Source: an uncultured Pelagibacteraceae bacterium
GTDB lineage: Bacteria; Pseudomonadota; Alphaproteobacteria; Pelagibacterales; Pelagibacteraceae
Length of the DNA stretch: 64,000 bases
Reading direction: 5' to 3'
Assembly (NCBI GenBank): GCA_902609855.1
Contig: CACLTL010000001.1
Span: forward strand, 310,001 to 374,000
Part shown: positions 1 through 9,038 of the stretch, one piece after another
Layout: each line of letters begins with the position of its first letter
Position numbering within the stretch: position 1 is the stretch's first letter
The notes under the pieces: model-generated
Told to the model about the DNA's origin: nothing
What the model saw: only the letters and a program-made list of their open reading frames with translations
The model's database searches: none
Translations under genes and position numbers: made by a program

Positions 1-95
1 AAAGCAGCTCTTAATGGACTAGGATAATCTTCACCCCTAGCATTTCTGACTGTAGCTACGTGGTCTATATTTACACCAAGTCTAATTCTTTTCAT
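1..95 (-). CDS. pdxJ: Pyridoxine 5'-phosphate synthase, N-terminal fragment
   Basis: Only the first 31 codons lie in the window; the gene runs off the left edge. They include [16 protein letters not shown], the highly conserved N-terminal strand and loop of PdxJ, which condenses 1-deoxyxylulose 5-phosphate with 3-amino-2-oxopropyl phosphate to make pyridoxine 5'-phosphate (vitamin B6). The ATG shares one base with the pyrE stop (TAATG), so the gene is probably translationally coupled as the last visible member of the dapA-smpB-folK-spoT-pyrE-pdxJ series. Confidence 0.93.
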   Translation of the reverse strand, partial: MKRIRLGVNIDHVATVRNARGEDYPSPLRAA

Positions 96-676
96 TAAAG
101 ATCTCTGCTTCCAGGTTTAACAGCTTTTATTGATAATAGTTCTTTGGGTAAATTATTTTCATTATATGTTGGAATATTTAAATCAACTTGTGAAACAATT
201 TTTTCTCTAATTTTAGATTTACCATTAGACCTATTTATAATACACGCATAACCTATTATGTTAGCTTTGTTAGCTAAAACCAATTTAGAACATTCTAGAC
301 TAGATTTTCCCGTTGTGATTACATCTTCAACAATTAATACTTTGCTTCCTTTTCTAATTTGAAAATCTCTTCTTAATTTAAATTCACCATTAACTCTTTC
401 AGAAAAAATTGTTTCTTTATTCAAAATTCTACCTAATTCATATCCAACAATTATGCCCCCCATCGCAGGTGATAAAATTAAATCAAAATCACTAAATTCT
501 TGCTTAATTTTACTTGCTAGAGAGCTACATATTTTTACTGCCTGATCTGGTCTGCTCATTAATCGAGCGCATTGAACATATTTTGGGCTATGTAATCCTG
601 AAGAAAGAATGAAATGTCCCTCAATTAAAGCGTTAGTTTCTTTTAAAATTTTCAAAGATTCTTTTAATGAAAGCAT
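95..676 (-). CDS. pyrE: Orotate phosphoribosyltransferase
   Basis: Transfers the ribose phosphate of PRPP to orotate, giving OMP in de novo pyrimidine synthesis (cytosol). The 193-residue protein has the substrate segment FILSSGLHS (residues 22-30) and the PRPP-binding loop [13 protein letters not shown] (113-125), both typical of PyrE; the length is slightly below the usual 210-220. The ATG at 676 lies inside the 3' end of the upstream spoT gene, so the first 14 codons are read in two frames. The next Met (residue 40) would remove the conserved FILSSG segment, so the overlapping start is preferred. Other pyrimidine genes of the window (pyrB, pyrX) are in a separate plus-strand group near 19-21 kb. 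Confidence 0.96.
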   Translation of the reverse strand: MLSLKESLKILKETNALIEGHFILSSGLHSPKYVQCARLMSRPDQAVKICSSLASKIKQEFSDFDLILSPAMGGIIVGYELGRILNKETIFSERVNGEFKLRRDFQIRKGSKVLIVEDVITTGKSSLECSKLVLANKANIIGYACIINRSNGKSKIREKIVSQVDLNIPTYNENNLPKELLSIKAVKPGSRDL

Positions 677-2381
677 TTTTTTTCTGTTTATGTCGAATTA
701 TTTTAAACTTTAAATTACTTTGCTTTATTTGACTTATCAAGTTTGTAAAATTTTTCAAATCTTTAATTTGAAGATCGAATGAAAATGTTAAATGTTCCTT
801 TGTTCTTTTTATGATTTCTAAATTTACAATATTTCCTTTATTAAGACCTATTAAAGATGTTATATGACCCAAAACTCCAGGCTTATGTGGTAAATCTACT
901 TCTATGGTACTTGAATAGTTTTTTTTGGTGATTTTAAGGTTTTCTGTTGATTTATCTTGCCAATACCTTCGAATTGCAGAACGGGCCTTGCCTGTAGCTG
1001 ATGATGAAAGCCAGTGTAATGATGGAGAGGCATTTTTTGAAGTTTCTATTTTAATAAGATCACCATTTTTTAAAATAGTTTGTAAAGTAGCTTGGCGACC
1101 ATTAATTGTACACCCTATAGCGCTATTACCTACCTTAGTATGTACTGCATAAGCAAAATCTATAGGTGTAGCTTTTTGAGGCAATTTAATTACTGCGCCC
1201 TTAGGTGTAAAACAAAAAACATTTTCTTGAAACATTTGTAATTTAGTAAACTCATAATAATGTTCAGGGCTGGTTCCTGCTTCTATTATTTCCACTAAGT
1301 CTCTAAGCCAATCATATTCTTTCCAAGATAATTCTGAAAATTTTTCTGATGATTTATATTTCCAATGAGAGGCGATACCTCTTTGAGCGAACTCATGCAT
1401 ATCATGAGTTCTGATTTGAATTTCAATTCTGTTTTTTTTTGGCCCAATTACTGCTGTATGTATTGATTTGTAATTATTTATTTTTGGTGTTGAAATATAA
1501 TCTTTAAATCTTCCGGGTATTGTAGAAAATCTACTATGAAAAATTCCAAGAGTTTTATAACAGTCTTCGATATTTCCAACAATGACTCTGAAACCAATTA
1601 TGTCAGTGAGTTGCTCTAATGAAACTTTTTTATTCTGAATTTTACGCCATATTGAGAATGGAGTTTTTTCACGACCAGTAATTGTTGCTGTAATGCCATT
1701 ATTCTTTAAAATTTCAATTAATTCCTGAGATATATTTTTAAATGTATCTTCAGTATTATTTTTTATAAAATTTAATCTTTCTAATATCAGGTCTCTTGCA
1801 GGTTTATTCAAAACAGAAAAAGATAAATCCTCCAATTCATCTCGTATTCTGTTCATGCCCATTCTATCAGCCAATGGAGCATATATTTCCATTGTTTCTT
1901 TGGCTTTTCTTATTATCTTATCTTTATTTTTTACAAACTGTATCGTGCGCATATTATGTAATCTATCTGCCAGTTTAACAAGCAAAACTCTAATATCTTT
2001 TGAAGTAGCGAGAATTAATTTTCTAAAGTTTTCAGCTTTAGAGTCTTCAGATGCTTTGTCTTCTAAAGCTGAAATTTTTGTGACACCTTCTACTAAATTT
2101 GCTACTTCCTCGCCAAATTCTTTTTTTACATTTTCGTAAGTAACATTAGTATCTTCAATTGTATCATGAAGTAATCCAGTTGTTATGGTCGCACTATCTA
2201 ACTTTAATTCTGTTAAAATTTTTGCAACTGCAACAGGATGAATTATGTATGGAACTCCTTCATCTCTTTTTTGATTTTGGTGAGCTTCTAAAGCAAAATT
2301 ATAAGCTTTATTTAAAGAATCAGAATTTAAAAATCTATTATAAGACTTAATTTGATCAATTAGTTCATTATTATTAATCAT
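633..2381 (-). CDS. spoT: Bifunctional (p)ppGpp synthetase/hydrolase, short SpoT-type
   Basis: Makes and degrades the stringent-response alarmones. Visible domains: an HD hydrolase (about 25-180) with H48, HDTIED at 72-77 and LADRLHNMRT at 137-146; a synthetase domain (about 235-345) with RFKD at 291-294, the RxKD signature of SpoT/Rel bifunctional enzymes rather than the ExDD of RelA, followed by YKSIHTAVIGP and IEIQIRT; a TGS domain (about 388-450); and a C-terminal ACT domain (about 493-575) with VDLPHKPGVLGHIT. At 582 residues it is about 120 shorter than normal. TGS runs through a short helix almost straight into ACT, so the helical and zinc-finger (conserved cysteine) modules are missing. 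Overlaps folK by 4 bases (ATGA) and pyrE by 44. rpoZ, often next to spoT, is not here. Confidence 0.96.
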   Translation of the reverse strand: MINNNELIDQIKSYNRFLNSDSLNKAYNFALEAHQNQKRDEGVPYIIHPVAVAKILTELKLDSATITTGLLHDTIEDTNVTYENVKKEFGEEVANLVEGVTKISALEDKASEDSKAENFRKLILATSKDIRVLLVKLADRLHNMRTIQFVKNKDKIIRKAKETMEIYAPLADRMGMNRIRDELEDLSFSVLNKPARDLILERLNFIKNNTEDTFKNISQELIEILKNNGITATITGREKTPFSIWRKIQNKKVSLEQLTDIIGFRVIVGNIEDCYKTLGIFHSRFSTIPGRFKDYISTPKINNYKSIHTAVIGPKKNRIEIQIRTHDMHEFAQRGIASHWKYKSSEKFSELSWKEYDWLRDLVEIIEAGTSPEHYYEFTKLQMFQENVFCFTPKGAVIKLPQKATPIDFAYAVHTKVGNSAIGCTINGRQATLQTILKNGDLIKIETSKNASPSLHWLSSSATGKARSAIRRYWQDKSTENLKITKKNYSSTIEVDLPHKPGVLGHITSLIGLNKGNIVNLEIIKRTKEHLTFSFDLQIKDLKNFTNLISQIKQSNLKFKIIRHKQKKNAFIKRIFENFKRN

Positions 2382-2893
2382 GGATTAATATTAACATTTT
2401 TCTGCAATCTTGTAATCTCAATCCTGTATTTTTGACTTAATTTATTTATTAAGAAACCTGCTCTTTTCTTCAAAATTGGATGAGACCAATTAGGATCTAT
2501 TTGTAAAATTGGAAATAAAACAAAATTTCTTAAATGACATTTTGGATGGGGTAAAGTTAATTTGTCATTCTTTTCGATTACACTGTTAAAATCAATTATA
2601 TCTATATCTATTATTCTAGGATCGTTCTTTTTAGTTTTTATTCTGCCTAATTTTTTCTCAATCATTCTAATTTTATTCATAAGATCGAGGTGATCGTTCT
2701 TATAATTGATTGTGAGCCCTACGTTTATAAATTTTGGAAAACTATTGTTTGGATACGATGGTGTTTCATAAAAATTTGAAATTTTTATGATTGATACTTT
2801 TGCTTCAATTAAAAGATTTATAGCAATTGAAATATTATCTATTCTTGAACCATATTTTGATTGTAAATTTGATCCTATATTTAAATGTATCAT
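2378..2893 (-). CDS. folK: 6-hydroxymethyl-7,8-dihydropterin pyrophosphokinase
   Basis: Transfers pyrophosphate from ATP to 6-hydroxymethyl-dihydropterin in folate synthesis. The 171-residue protein starts [10 protein letters not shown] (the GSN loop of FolK). It has [10 protein letters not shown] at 91-100, whose aspartates D96 and D98 match the two magnesium ligands of the family, and the conserved [16 protein letters not shown] stretch at 114-129. The gene overlaps smpB upstream and spoT downstream by 4 bases each (ATGA), which suggests translational coupling. FolP and FolB are not adjacent. Confidence 0.94.
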   Translation of the reverse strand: MIHLNIGSNLQSKYGSRIDNISIAINLLIEAKVSIIKISNFYETPSYPNNSFPKFINVGLTINYKNDHLDLMNKIRMIEKKLGRIKTKKNDPRIIDIDIIDFNSVIEKNDKLTLPHPKCHLRNFVLFPILQIDPNWSHPILKKRAGFLINKLSQKYRIEITRLQKNVNINP

Positions 2894-3363
2894 TTGTTAT
2901 TTTTGCTTAATAACCTAGCTCTCTCTCTATTCCAATCTCGTGTTTTTTTTACTTGTCTCTTATCGTAAAGTTTTTTTCCTTTTGCTAATGCTATCTCAAC
3001 TTTAACTTTGCCTTTTAAAAAATATAATTTTGTTGGTATTAAAGTTAAACCGTCTTGGTTAATTTTTCCAATAAGTTTATTAATTTCTTTTCTATTCAAT
3101 AAAAGTTTCCTATCACCTTTTGGATCATGATTATTATATGACGATTGCCGGTATAAAGGTATGTGTGAATTTATTAAATATAATTCACCATTATTGTCAA
3201 CAGCGAAAGAATCTGAAATGCTACCTTTTCCATCTCTTAATGATTTTACTTCGGATCCTTTTAAAACTATTCCTGCTTCTAATAATTCAAAAAAAAAGTA
3301 ATTAAAACTTGCTTTTCGATTTAGACAAATAATTTTTTGACCAGTTACTAATTTTTTTTTCAT
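2890..3363 (-). CDS. smpB: SsrA (tmRNA)-binding protein SmpB
   Basis: Binds tmRNA and delivers it to stalled ribosomes for trans-translation. The 157-residue protein is the normal length. It has the N-terminal NRKASFNY and [17 protein letters not shown] segments and the basic C-terminal tail ([20 protein letters not shown]), which enters the mRNA channel in known SmpB proteins. The ATG overlaps the dapA stop by one base (TAATG). The dapA-smpB pairing is common in alphaproteobacteria. The tmRNA gene itself is not in the window. Confidence 0.97.
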   Translation of the reverse strand: MKKKLVTGQKIICLNRKASFNYFFFELLEAGIVLKGSEVKSLRDGKGSISDSFAVDNNGELYLINSHIPLYRQSSYNNHDPKGDRKLLLNRKEINKLIGKINQDGLTLIPTKLYFLKGKVKVEIALAKGKKLYDKRQVKKTRDWNRERARLLSKNNK

Positions 3364-4232
3364 TAAAGTAACTTAGCTACTTTAAGAGCATCTGATACCT
3401 TTTTTTTTGTCTCTTCTCTTATTTCAACAAGAGGCAATCTTACTGTTGGTTTACACATGCCCAAGAGTGACGCGGCATATTTTACTGGTGATGGATTGCT
3501 TTCAATAAATAATGATGTATGCAAAGGTTGTAGTAGTTTATCTAATTTGTAAGCTTCATTTATATCTTCTTTACATGCTTTTTGAAAATCAGATGAGAGT
3601 TTTGCAGCAATGTTCGCTGTTACTCCAATTGCTCCTACTCCACCACGTTTATTGAATTCAAAAGCATTATCATCATTTCCAGTAAGTTGTATAAATTCTT
3701 TTCCCATTGATTTTAACTGCTGGTCAACTCTATTTAGATCACCTGTTGCATCCTTAACACCTTTAATATTTTTTAATTCATAAAGTCTAGACATTGTATC
3801 TACGCTCATATCAATTACTGATCTTGAAGGAATATTGTAAATAATAATTGGTATTCCAACACTATCATTTATTTTTTTATAGTGTTGATAGAGACCTTCT
3901 TGTGTTGGTTTGTTGTAATATGGTGTTACTACAAGTAAGGCGTCGGACCCGGCTTCTTCTGCAAACTTAGATAATTCTATAGCTTCATCTGTAGAGTTAG
4001 ATCCTGTCCCCGCTATAACTGGAATTTTTCCTTTACATTCTTTTACAGCTATTTCGATTATTTTTTTATGCTCATTATGAGATAATGTTGGAGACTCACC
4101 GGTAGTTCCACCAGGCACAACTCCATTAGTTCCATTTTCTAGATGATAATTTATCAATTTGATGTAAGTATCCTCATGAAGGGTCTTACCTTCAAAAGGG
4201 GTAATTAAAGCTACAATTGATCCTTTAAGCAT
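3363..4232 (-). CDS. dapA: 4-hydroxy-tetrahydrodipicolinate synthase
   Basis: Condenses pyruvate and aspartate semialdehyde, the first committed step of lysine and diaminopimelate synthesis. The 289-residue TIM-barrel protein has GGTTGE at 41-46 with the proton-relay threonine, YNIPSR with the catalytic tyrosine at about 132, and GVKDATGD with the Schiff-base lysine K160. Length and motifs are complete. It is the first gene of the minus-strand run to pdxJ. Its 5' end lies 30 bases from the divergent transglycosylase gene, so the two promoters must overlap each other or the coding regions; TTGATC-N16-TATCTT in that space is a weak promoter candidate for dapA. Confidence 0.97.
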   Translation of the reverse strand: MLKGSIVALITPFEGKTLHEDTYIKLINYHLENGTNGVVPGGTTGESPTLSHNEHKKIIEIAVKECKGKIPVIAGTGSNSTDEAIELSKFAEEAGSDALLVVTPYYNKPTQEGLYQHYKKINDSVGIPIIIYNIPSRSVIDMSVDTMSRLYELKNIKGVKDATGDLNRVDQQLKSMGKEFIQLTGNDDNAFEFNKRGGVGAIGVTANIAAKLSSDFQKACKEDINEAYKLDKLLQPLHTSLFIESNPSPVKYAASLLGMCKPTVRLPLVEIREETKKKVSDALKVAKLL

Positions 4233-4262
4233 AAAACAAAATAAGATAATAAGTCTTAACTT

Positions 4263-6509
4263 ATGATCAATAAATTAATTAGTCTAGTAATAATAACGTT
4301 TATTTTATCGATTGGTCATAGTTATTCGGACGAGCAATTCCTGCTACCAAAAGAAAAACCTTCAATATTTAAAAAAATTAACAAAGATTCAGATACAAGG
4401 CTTTCAAGTAATTTGCCTCAAAAAAAACCTTTAATTAGTGAAAATGCTGATCAAAAAAATGAAGTTAGCAAAAAAAAGGAAGAAATAGTTAAACCAAAAA
4501 AAGAGGTTAAAAAGGTTGAGGCAATAAAAAGAAAAAGTGATTTTGTATTTCCACAAAAAAAACCGTCAATTTATAAGTCAAAAACTGAAACAGCACAAAA
4601 GTCATCAATTTTAGGAAAAAAAGATTTTGAAAGAGCCAAAGAAACCATTCAATTCATTAAAGATAAGAAGTGGAATAGTGCTTTAAAGAGTTCTGCGAAA
4701 GTTAAAGATAAAGAATTTAGAAATCTGATTACTTGGATGCATCTTAAGACAACAAGAAATGGTGCTTCATTTGCTGAATATAAAAAGTTTATTGAACAAA
4801 ATGAAGACTATCCAAGAATTAATAGAATAAGGTATTTAGCTGAAGAAAAAATTTATTTACGAAATAATTCTCCTACTTCTGTGATTAATTGGTTTGAAAA
4901 ATATCCTCCACTTGGTGGATTAGGAAAAATAAAGTTAGCAGAGGCTTATCTTGAACAAGGTAAAACTGAAAAAGTAAAAGAATTAATAAAAGAAGGTTGG
5001 ATTACAGCTTCTATAAGAAAAAATGATTTAGGTTATTACAGAGCAAAATTTAAAAAATATATTGACTCTGATGATCATATCAAAAGAGCTGATTATTTGG
5101 CATGGGAGAGAAAATATTGGGACCTCAAGCGAATGTTAAAATATTTACCCAATGATCAAAGAGCTCTTTATAATGCTAGACAAATATTGATGAGTAATTC
5201 TTACGGTGTTGATAATGCTATTTCTAAAGTACCGCAATATTTAAAAGAAGATCCAGGTTTAGAATTTGATAGGCTTCGATGGAGAAATCGAAGGGGGAGA
5301 TTAGATGGATCATTAGAAATTTTATACCGAAACTCATTAAAAACCGAGAGTCAAATGGTCCGGCCAGATAAATGGTGGGATCAAAGAGAAAGTGTAGTCA
5401 GAAGTTTAATCTATAAAAAAAGATATAAAACTGCATATAAAATTTCAAGTGAGCATGCATTATCTGCAGGTCCCTCTTTTGCTGAAGCAGAATGGTTATC
5501 TGGATGGATAGCTTTAACATTTTTAAATTCACCTGAATATGCGATTAACCATTTTCAAAATTTTTATAATAATGTTGGTTATCCAATTAGTTTAGCTAGG
5601 GGGGCTTACTGGTTAGGTGCTTCATATGAATTACTTAATGAAACAGAGTTATCAAATCAATTTTATATTGAAGCATCTAAATTTCCAATGACGTATTATG
5701 GTCAGCTTGCATTTAATAAAATTAATCCCGGCGGAAATTTCGAGCTTAAAGACCAAAGTTTTTTTGATAAAGAATATGAAAAAGAATTTAAAAAAAATAA
5801 ATTAATTAGGCATTTAATTTTATTGAAAGAACTAAATGCTACACAATTAGGAAAAGATATTTTTAAGCATTTAGCTGATTTAAATATTGATAAGGGAAGC
5901 GAAGTTTTAGCAGCTGATTTAGCTACTAGTTTAGAAAGATATGATTTCGCTATACAAATTTCAAAAAAAGCATCCTATGAAAAAAGATTTTATAATAAAT
6001 ATAACTACCCGATTATTGCTACACCTAAAGTGATAAATAATAAAACTATGCCTAAATCAGAAGTTATTTTAGCTATCATAAGACAGGAAAGTGAATTTGA
6101 TAAAAGTGCTAATAGTTGGGCTGGAGCAAGAGGAATGATGCAGTTAATGAAATACACAGCTAAGATTGTAGCTAAGCAAGCAAAACTTCCATATAGTATA
6201 AGTGGTTTAACACGTGATCCTGAGTACAATATTAAATTAGGCTCATATTATTTTAATTCTTTGATTGAAGATTATAATGGTATTTATCCATTTGCTATTG
6301 CAGCATACAATGCGGGTCCCAATAGAGTTAAAACATGGAGAAGAGTTAATGGAGATCCATCAAAAGGACAACTTTCCTATATTAACTGGATTGAGCAGAT
6401 TAGATTTGAAGAAACAAGAAATTACGTACAAAGAGTTTTAGAAAATATTAATGTTTACAAATATATTCTGAGTAAAGAACCAGTAAAAATAGACAGTTAC
6501 TTTAATTAA
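4263..6509 (+). CDS. slt: Soluble lytic murein transglycosylase (Slt family)
   Basis: Cleaves the MurNAc-GlcNAc bond of peptidoglycan in the periplasm, leaving 1,6-anhydroMurNAc. A signal peptide (about residues 1-22) is followed by a Lys/Pro-rich low-complexity segment (about 25-115). This contains three similar short motifs, LLPKEKPSI, LPQKKPLI and FPQKKPSI. A long alpha-helical superhelix of the Slt70 type follows. The C-terminal SLT catalytic domain has IIRQESEFD with catalytic E609, ARGMMQLM and the AYNAGPNRV motif. At 748 residues it is about 100 longer than E. coli Slt70, largely because of the N-terminal segment. It stands alone on the plus strand, divergent from dapA. Confidence 0.93.
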   Translation: MINKLISLVIITFILSIGHSYSDEQFLLPKEKPSIFKKINKDSDTRLSSNLPQKKPLISENADQKNEVSKKKEEIVKPKKEVKKVEAIKRKSDFVFPQKKPSIYKSKTETAQKSSILGKKDFERAKETIQFIKDKKWNSALKSSAKVKDKEFRNLITWMHLKTTRNGASFAEYKKFIEQNEDYPRINRIRYLAEEKIYLRNNSPTSVINWFEKYPPLGGLGKIKLAEAYLEQGKTEKVKELIKEGWITASIRKNDLGYYRAKFKKYIDSDDHIKRADYLAWERKYWDLKRMLKYLPNDQRALYNARQILMSNSYGVDNAISKVPQYLKEDPGLEFDRLRWRNRRGRLDGSLEILYRNSLKTESQMVRPDKWWDQRESVVRSLIYKKRYKTAYKISSEHALSAGPSFAEAEWLSGWIALTFLNSPEYAINHFQNFYNNVGYPISLARGAYWLGASYELLNETELSNQFYIEASKFPMTYYGQLAFNKINPGGNFELKDQSFFDKEYEKEFKKNKLIRHLILLKELNATQLGKDIFKHLADLNIDKGSEVLAADLATSLERYDFAIQISKKASYEKRFYNKYNYPIIATPKVINNKTMPKSEVILAIIRQESEFDKSANSWAGARGMMQLMKYTAKIVAKQAKLPYSISGLTRDPEYNIKLGSYYFNSLIEDYNGIYPFAIAAYNAGPNRVKTWRRVNGDPSKGQLSYINWIEQIRFEETRNYVQRVLENINVYKYILSKEPVKIDSYFN

Positions 6510-6515
6510 CTTTTG

Positions 6516-6607
6516 TGGCGGAAGAGGAGAGATTCGAACTCTCGGTACGATGTTACTCGTACGGTTAGTTAGCAACCAACTGGTTTAAACCGCTCACCCA
6601 CTCTTCC
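6516..6607 (-). tRNA. tRNA-Ser(GCU)
   Basis: The reverse complement folds as a class II tRNA: acceptor GGAAGAG (6601-6607) pairs with CTCTTCC (6520-6526), the anticodon loop holds GCT, the variable arm is long as expected for serine, and the T-loop reads TTCGAAT. The 3' CCA is encoded (6516-6518). It lies alone on the minus strand between two plus-strand genes. Confidence 0.97.
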
Positions 6608-6646
6608 TTTACTAAGCTAATTTAGTTCTAATTATTAATTAATTAC

Positions 6647-6674
6647 CTTATAAATCAATCAAAAAAATGGTCAA
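6647..6674 (-). promoter_or_regulatory. Probable promoter of tRNA-Ser
   Basis: On the minus strand TTGACC (6669-6674), a 16-base spacer and TATAAG (6647-6652) make a good sigma-70-type promoter about 40 bases upstream of the tRNA 5' end. The -35 box abuts the ATG of the divergent EamA gene at 6675. Motif match only. Confidence 0.5.
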
Positions 6675-7547
6675 ATGAAGAAAAATATATTTAAAGGAAT
6701 TTCTTTCACAGTAGGAGCCTCTCTTTGGTGGGGCATAATTGGTGTCGTTTACTTTAAATTTGTCTCTTACGCGTCTCCTTTAGAATTAACTATTCACAGA
6801 ACAATTTGGACTGCATTATTGTTAGTTATTACTACGTCCTATTACACAAAATGGAGCGAATTTAAAAAAATAATAAAATATAAAATAAACATTTTCCTCT
6901 TATTTTTTACAGGTCTACTTGTTTCAGTAAATTGGTTTACATGGCTTTATGCAGTAAGCACAAATAATCTCCTAGACTCGGCTCTCGGATATTACATTTT
7001 TCCAATCTTAAGTGTATTTCTTGGGATAATTTTTTTAAAAGAAAAGTATAATCGAAATAAAATTATTTCGGTCATTTTAGTTATAATAGCATTAATTTAT
7101 TTTCTCATAAAACTTGGTGAGGTCCCATGGATTGGAATTACAGTAGCTCTTACATTTAGTTTATATGGGTTAATTAGAAAGAAAGTAAAAGTTTCTTCAG
7201 ATATTGGTTTGCTTATAGAAACGTTATTATTAACGCCTATTGCAATTGCTCTTTTTATTATTCTAATAAATAATGATTTAAATATTTTTTCTACAAATGA
7301 ACCATTACTTTCATTTTATCTATTTTGGGCTGGTTTAATGACTCTGATACCTCTTTTTTGGTACACAAAGGGATTTGAATTAATAGGTATTGGACCAGCA
7401 AGTATGATATTTTTTCTAACACCAACTGCACAATTTTTTTTAGGATTATATTATTTTAATGAACCTTTAATTGTCGATGAATTAATAGCATTTATTTTTA
7501 TTTGGTTAGCTGTAATAATTTATTTAAACGAACTTCGTAAAGAATAA
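6675..7547 (+). CDS. EamA/DMT-superfamily permease, RarD-like
   Basis: An inner-membrane protein of 290 residues with about ten hydrophobic segments arranged as two EamA repeats, typical of the drug/metabolite transporter superfamily. The segment NWFTWLYAVSTNNLLDSALGYYIFPILSV is close to the signature of the RarD subfamily (W..AV...N..D.SLGY.I.P). Transport direction and substrate cannot be read from sequence. The 3' end overlaps the convergent symporter gene by 28 bases. There is no obvious operon partner. Confidence 0.88.
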   Translation: MKKNIFKGISFTVGASLWWGIIGVVYFKFVSYASPLELTIHRTIWTALLLVITTSYYTKWSEFKKIIKYKINIFLLFFTGLLVSVNWFTWLYAVSTNNLLDSALGYYIFPILSVFLGIIFLKEKYNRNKIISVILVIIALIYFLIKLGEVPWIGITVALTFSLYGLIRKKVKVSSDIGLLIETLLLTPIAIALFIILINNDLNIFSTNEPLLSFYLFWAGLMTLIPLFWYTKGFELIGIGPASMIFFLTPTAQFFLGLYYFNEPLIVDELIAFIFIWLAVIIYLNELRKE

Positions 7548-8968
7548 AATATTATACAAAAAATTTGAGTTATTATTGCTATTCCAAAAGAAATAAAAAG
7601 TAAATTTGTTGTAATAACTGAACTAAATAATTCTATTGGTAATAAATTTCCTACTAATATACTTGATCTAAAATCTATGCTTGGAAAAAATAATATTCCT
7701 AAAATTAACGCACTTAAAATAGATAAATATGACAATCGAGAATTAATTTTCTTATTAAAAAAACCATAAAAAATTGTAACTACAGCTGCACAACAAAACA
7801 AGTCTGCTAATAAAAATAAATATAAAATGCTAAATCCCTTTGATGCTAAAATAAAAACTAAAATACATATAATCAAAATCATATAATTTGTTTTATTTTT
7901 TAAGGAACTCCCAAAAATTGATTTACTAATTTGATTGCCATTTACGATAAGAATACTTGATATAGCGTTTATTAAAGTATCTATTGTACTTAATGTTAAA
8001 GCCAAGGCTAAAATTAAAATTGATACAATTAATAAATAGTTGTTAGATAATATTAACTCAAAAAAAGCTAAATCTGGCATTACTTTTGAATTCAAAGAAA
8101 AAGAAATAAGACCTGTGTATCCCATCCATAAAACTATCAAGAATGTTATTAATGATGAATAAATTAAACTTTTCTTTAATATTAAATCATTTTTAGCAGC
8201 AAATACTCTTTGCCAGTTTCCTTGATGAAATAAATTTGTTGCAGCTACTGCTATAAAAAAAGTTAGACCGGCTGTATAATTAGGTAAATATTTGCCATTT
8301 ATAAGATTTGGTGAATTTTCTTGGATTAATTTGAAGCTATTTATTTCTAATTTTCCAAGAATTAAAATCACAGAAGCAAATATCAGAACTGCTATTATCA
8401 TGAATTGATACTTGTCAGTTATTATTGAAAGCTTGAACCCCCCTCTTAGAATATAAAGTAAACATATTATTAAGGTTATTCCTGCTGTAATCCATAATGG
8501 AGTTTTAGATATAAAGTTTAATAGAAAAGCTATTGCGGTAACTTCAGCTATCAAAAAAATAACTAAATAAAACAATATTAAAAATAAGCTTAATTTTAGT
8601 ATTCCTGTGCCAAACCGTTTTTTAATAAATTCTGTTAAGGATAAACCTCTTGGAAACTCTTTTCTAATTTTTGGTCCAAAATTGTATAATAACAGCATTG
8701 GTGTTGCGGCTCCTAATGCATATCCGATCACTGCTCCAAAACCTCCCCATGTAGCAGCTGAGGCTGGACCAAATAATATCCATGCTCCCAAAGCAGATGC
8801 GGCTAAACTTGTTGTTAGTGAAAATGTATTTTCGTCTCTATTTCCAATTATGTAATTTCTATTATTGACAGTTTTTTTTGAATTTAAATACCCTAGTCCA
8901 ATAAAAAAAAGGCCAACTATAATAGTTACTGTTAATGATGATTGTATTGATAAATATATTGTTTCCAT
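7520..8968 (-). CDS. thiV: Sodium:solute symporter, probable thiamin-pyrimidine importer (ThiV-like)
   Basis: The 482-residue protein has about 13 hydrophobic segments and the features of the SSS family: the N-terminal LTTSLAASALGAWILFGPASAATWGGF region, and GNWQRVFAAKN, a conserved loop of the family. The gene is directly preceded by a TPP riboswitch, so it should respond to thiamin status. In SAR11, which lacks thiC and needs the pyrimidine moiety of thiamin, an SSS-family gene in this context is called thiV and is the proposed HMP/AmMP importer. The substrate is inferred from the riboswitch and this precedent. The gene is downstream of umuC but very likely has its own promoter. Its 3' end overlaps the RarD-like gene. 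Confidence 0.87.
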   Translation of the reverse strand: METIYLSIQSSLTVTIIVGLFFIGLGYLNSKKTVNNRNYIIGNRDENTFSLTTSLAASALGAWILFGPASAATWGGFGAVIGYALGAATPMLLLYNFGPKIRKEFPRGLSLTEFIKKRFGTGILKLSLFLILFYLVIFLIAEVTAIAFLLNFISKTPLWITAGITLIICLLYILRGGFKLSIITDKYQFMIIAVLIFASVILILGKLEINSFKLIQENSPNLINGKYLPNYTAGLTFFIAVAATNLFHQGNWQRVFAAKNDLILKKSLIYSSLITFLIVLWMGYTGLISFSLNSKVMPDLAFFELILSNNYLLIVSILILALALTLSTIDTLINAISSILIVNGNQISKSIFGSSLKNKTNYMILIICILVFILASKGFSILYLFLLADLFCCAAVVTIFYGFFNKKINSRLSYLSILSALILGILFFPSIDFRSSILVGNLLPIELFSSVITTNLLFISFGIAIITQIFCIIFYSLRSSFK

Positions 8969-8971
8969 ATT

Positions 8972-9036
8972 TCCCTCACTGAATTACCGGTCAGGTTCGT
9001 CGGGTTTAATCTCAGTCTTCTAGACACCCCGTGCTT
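8972..9036 (-). promoter_or_regulatory. TPP riboswitch (THI box)
   Basis: The minus strand reads CGGGGTG, a short hairpin (TCTAGAAGA), CTGAGA, TTAA, ACCC, GAACCTGA, GGTAAT and GAGGGA, in the order and spacing of the thiamin-pyrophosphate aptamer (P1/J2-3 CTGAGA core, ACC..GAACCTGA and GTAAT). The final GAGGGA is also the ribosome-binding site, about 5 bases from the ATG of the symporter. Ligand-dependent control of translation initiation is therefore the likely mechanism. There is no separate expression platform and the P3 arm is minimal. Confidence 0.92.
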
Positions 9037-9038
9037 AC

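Noticed and set aside
633-676. Frameshift or sequencing error joining spoT and pyrE
   Set aside because: Both proteins have complete, conserved ends; the overlap is a true dual-frame region rather than a broken gene.
6516-6674. tRNA-Ser as an integration site with a mobile element
   Set aside because: No integrase, no duplicated tRNA 3' end and no compositional shift; the neighbouring permease looks like an ordinary gene.
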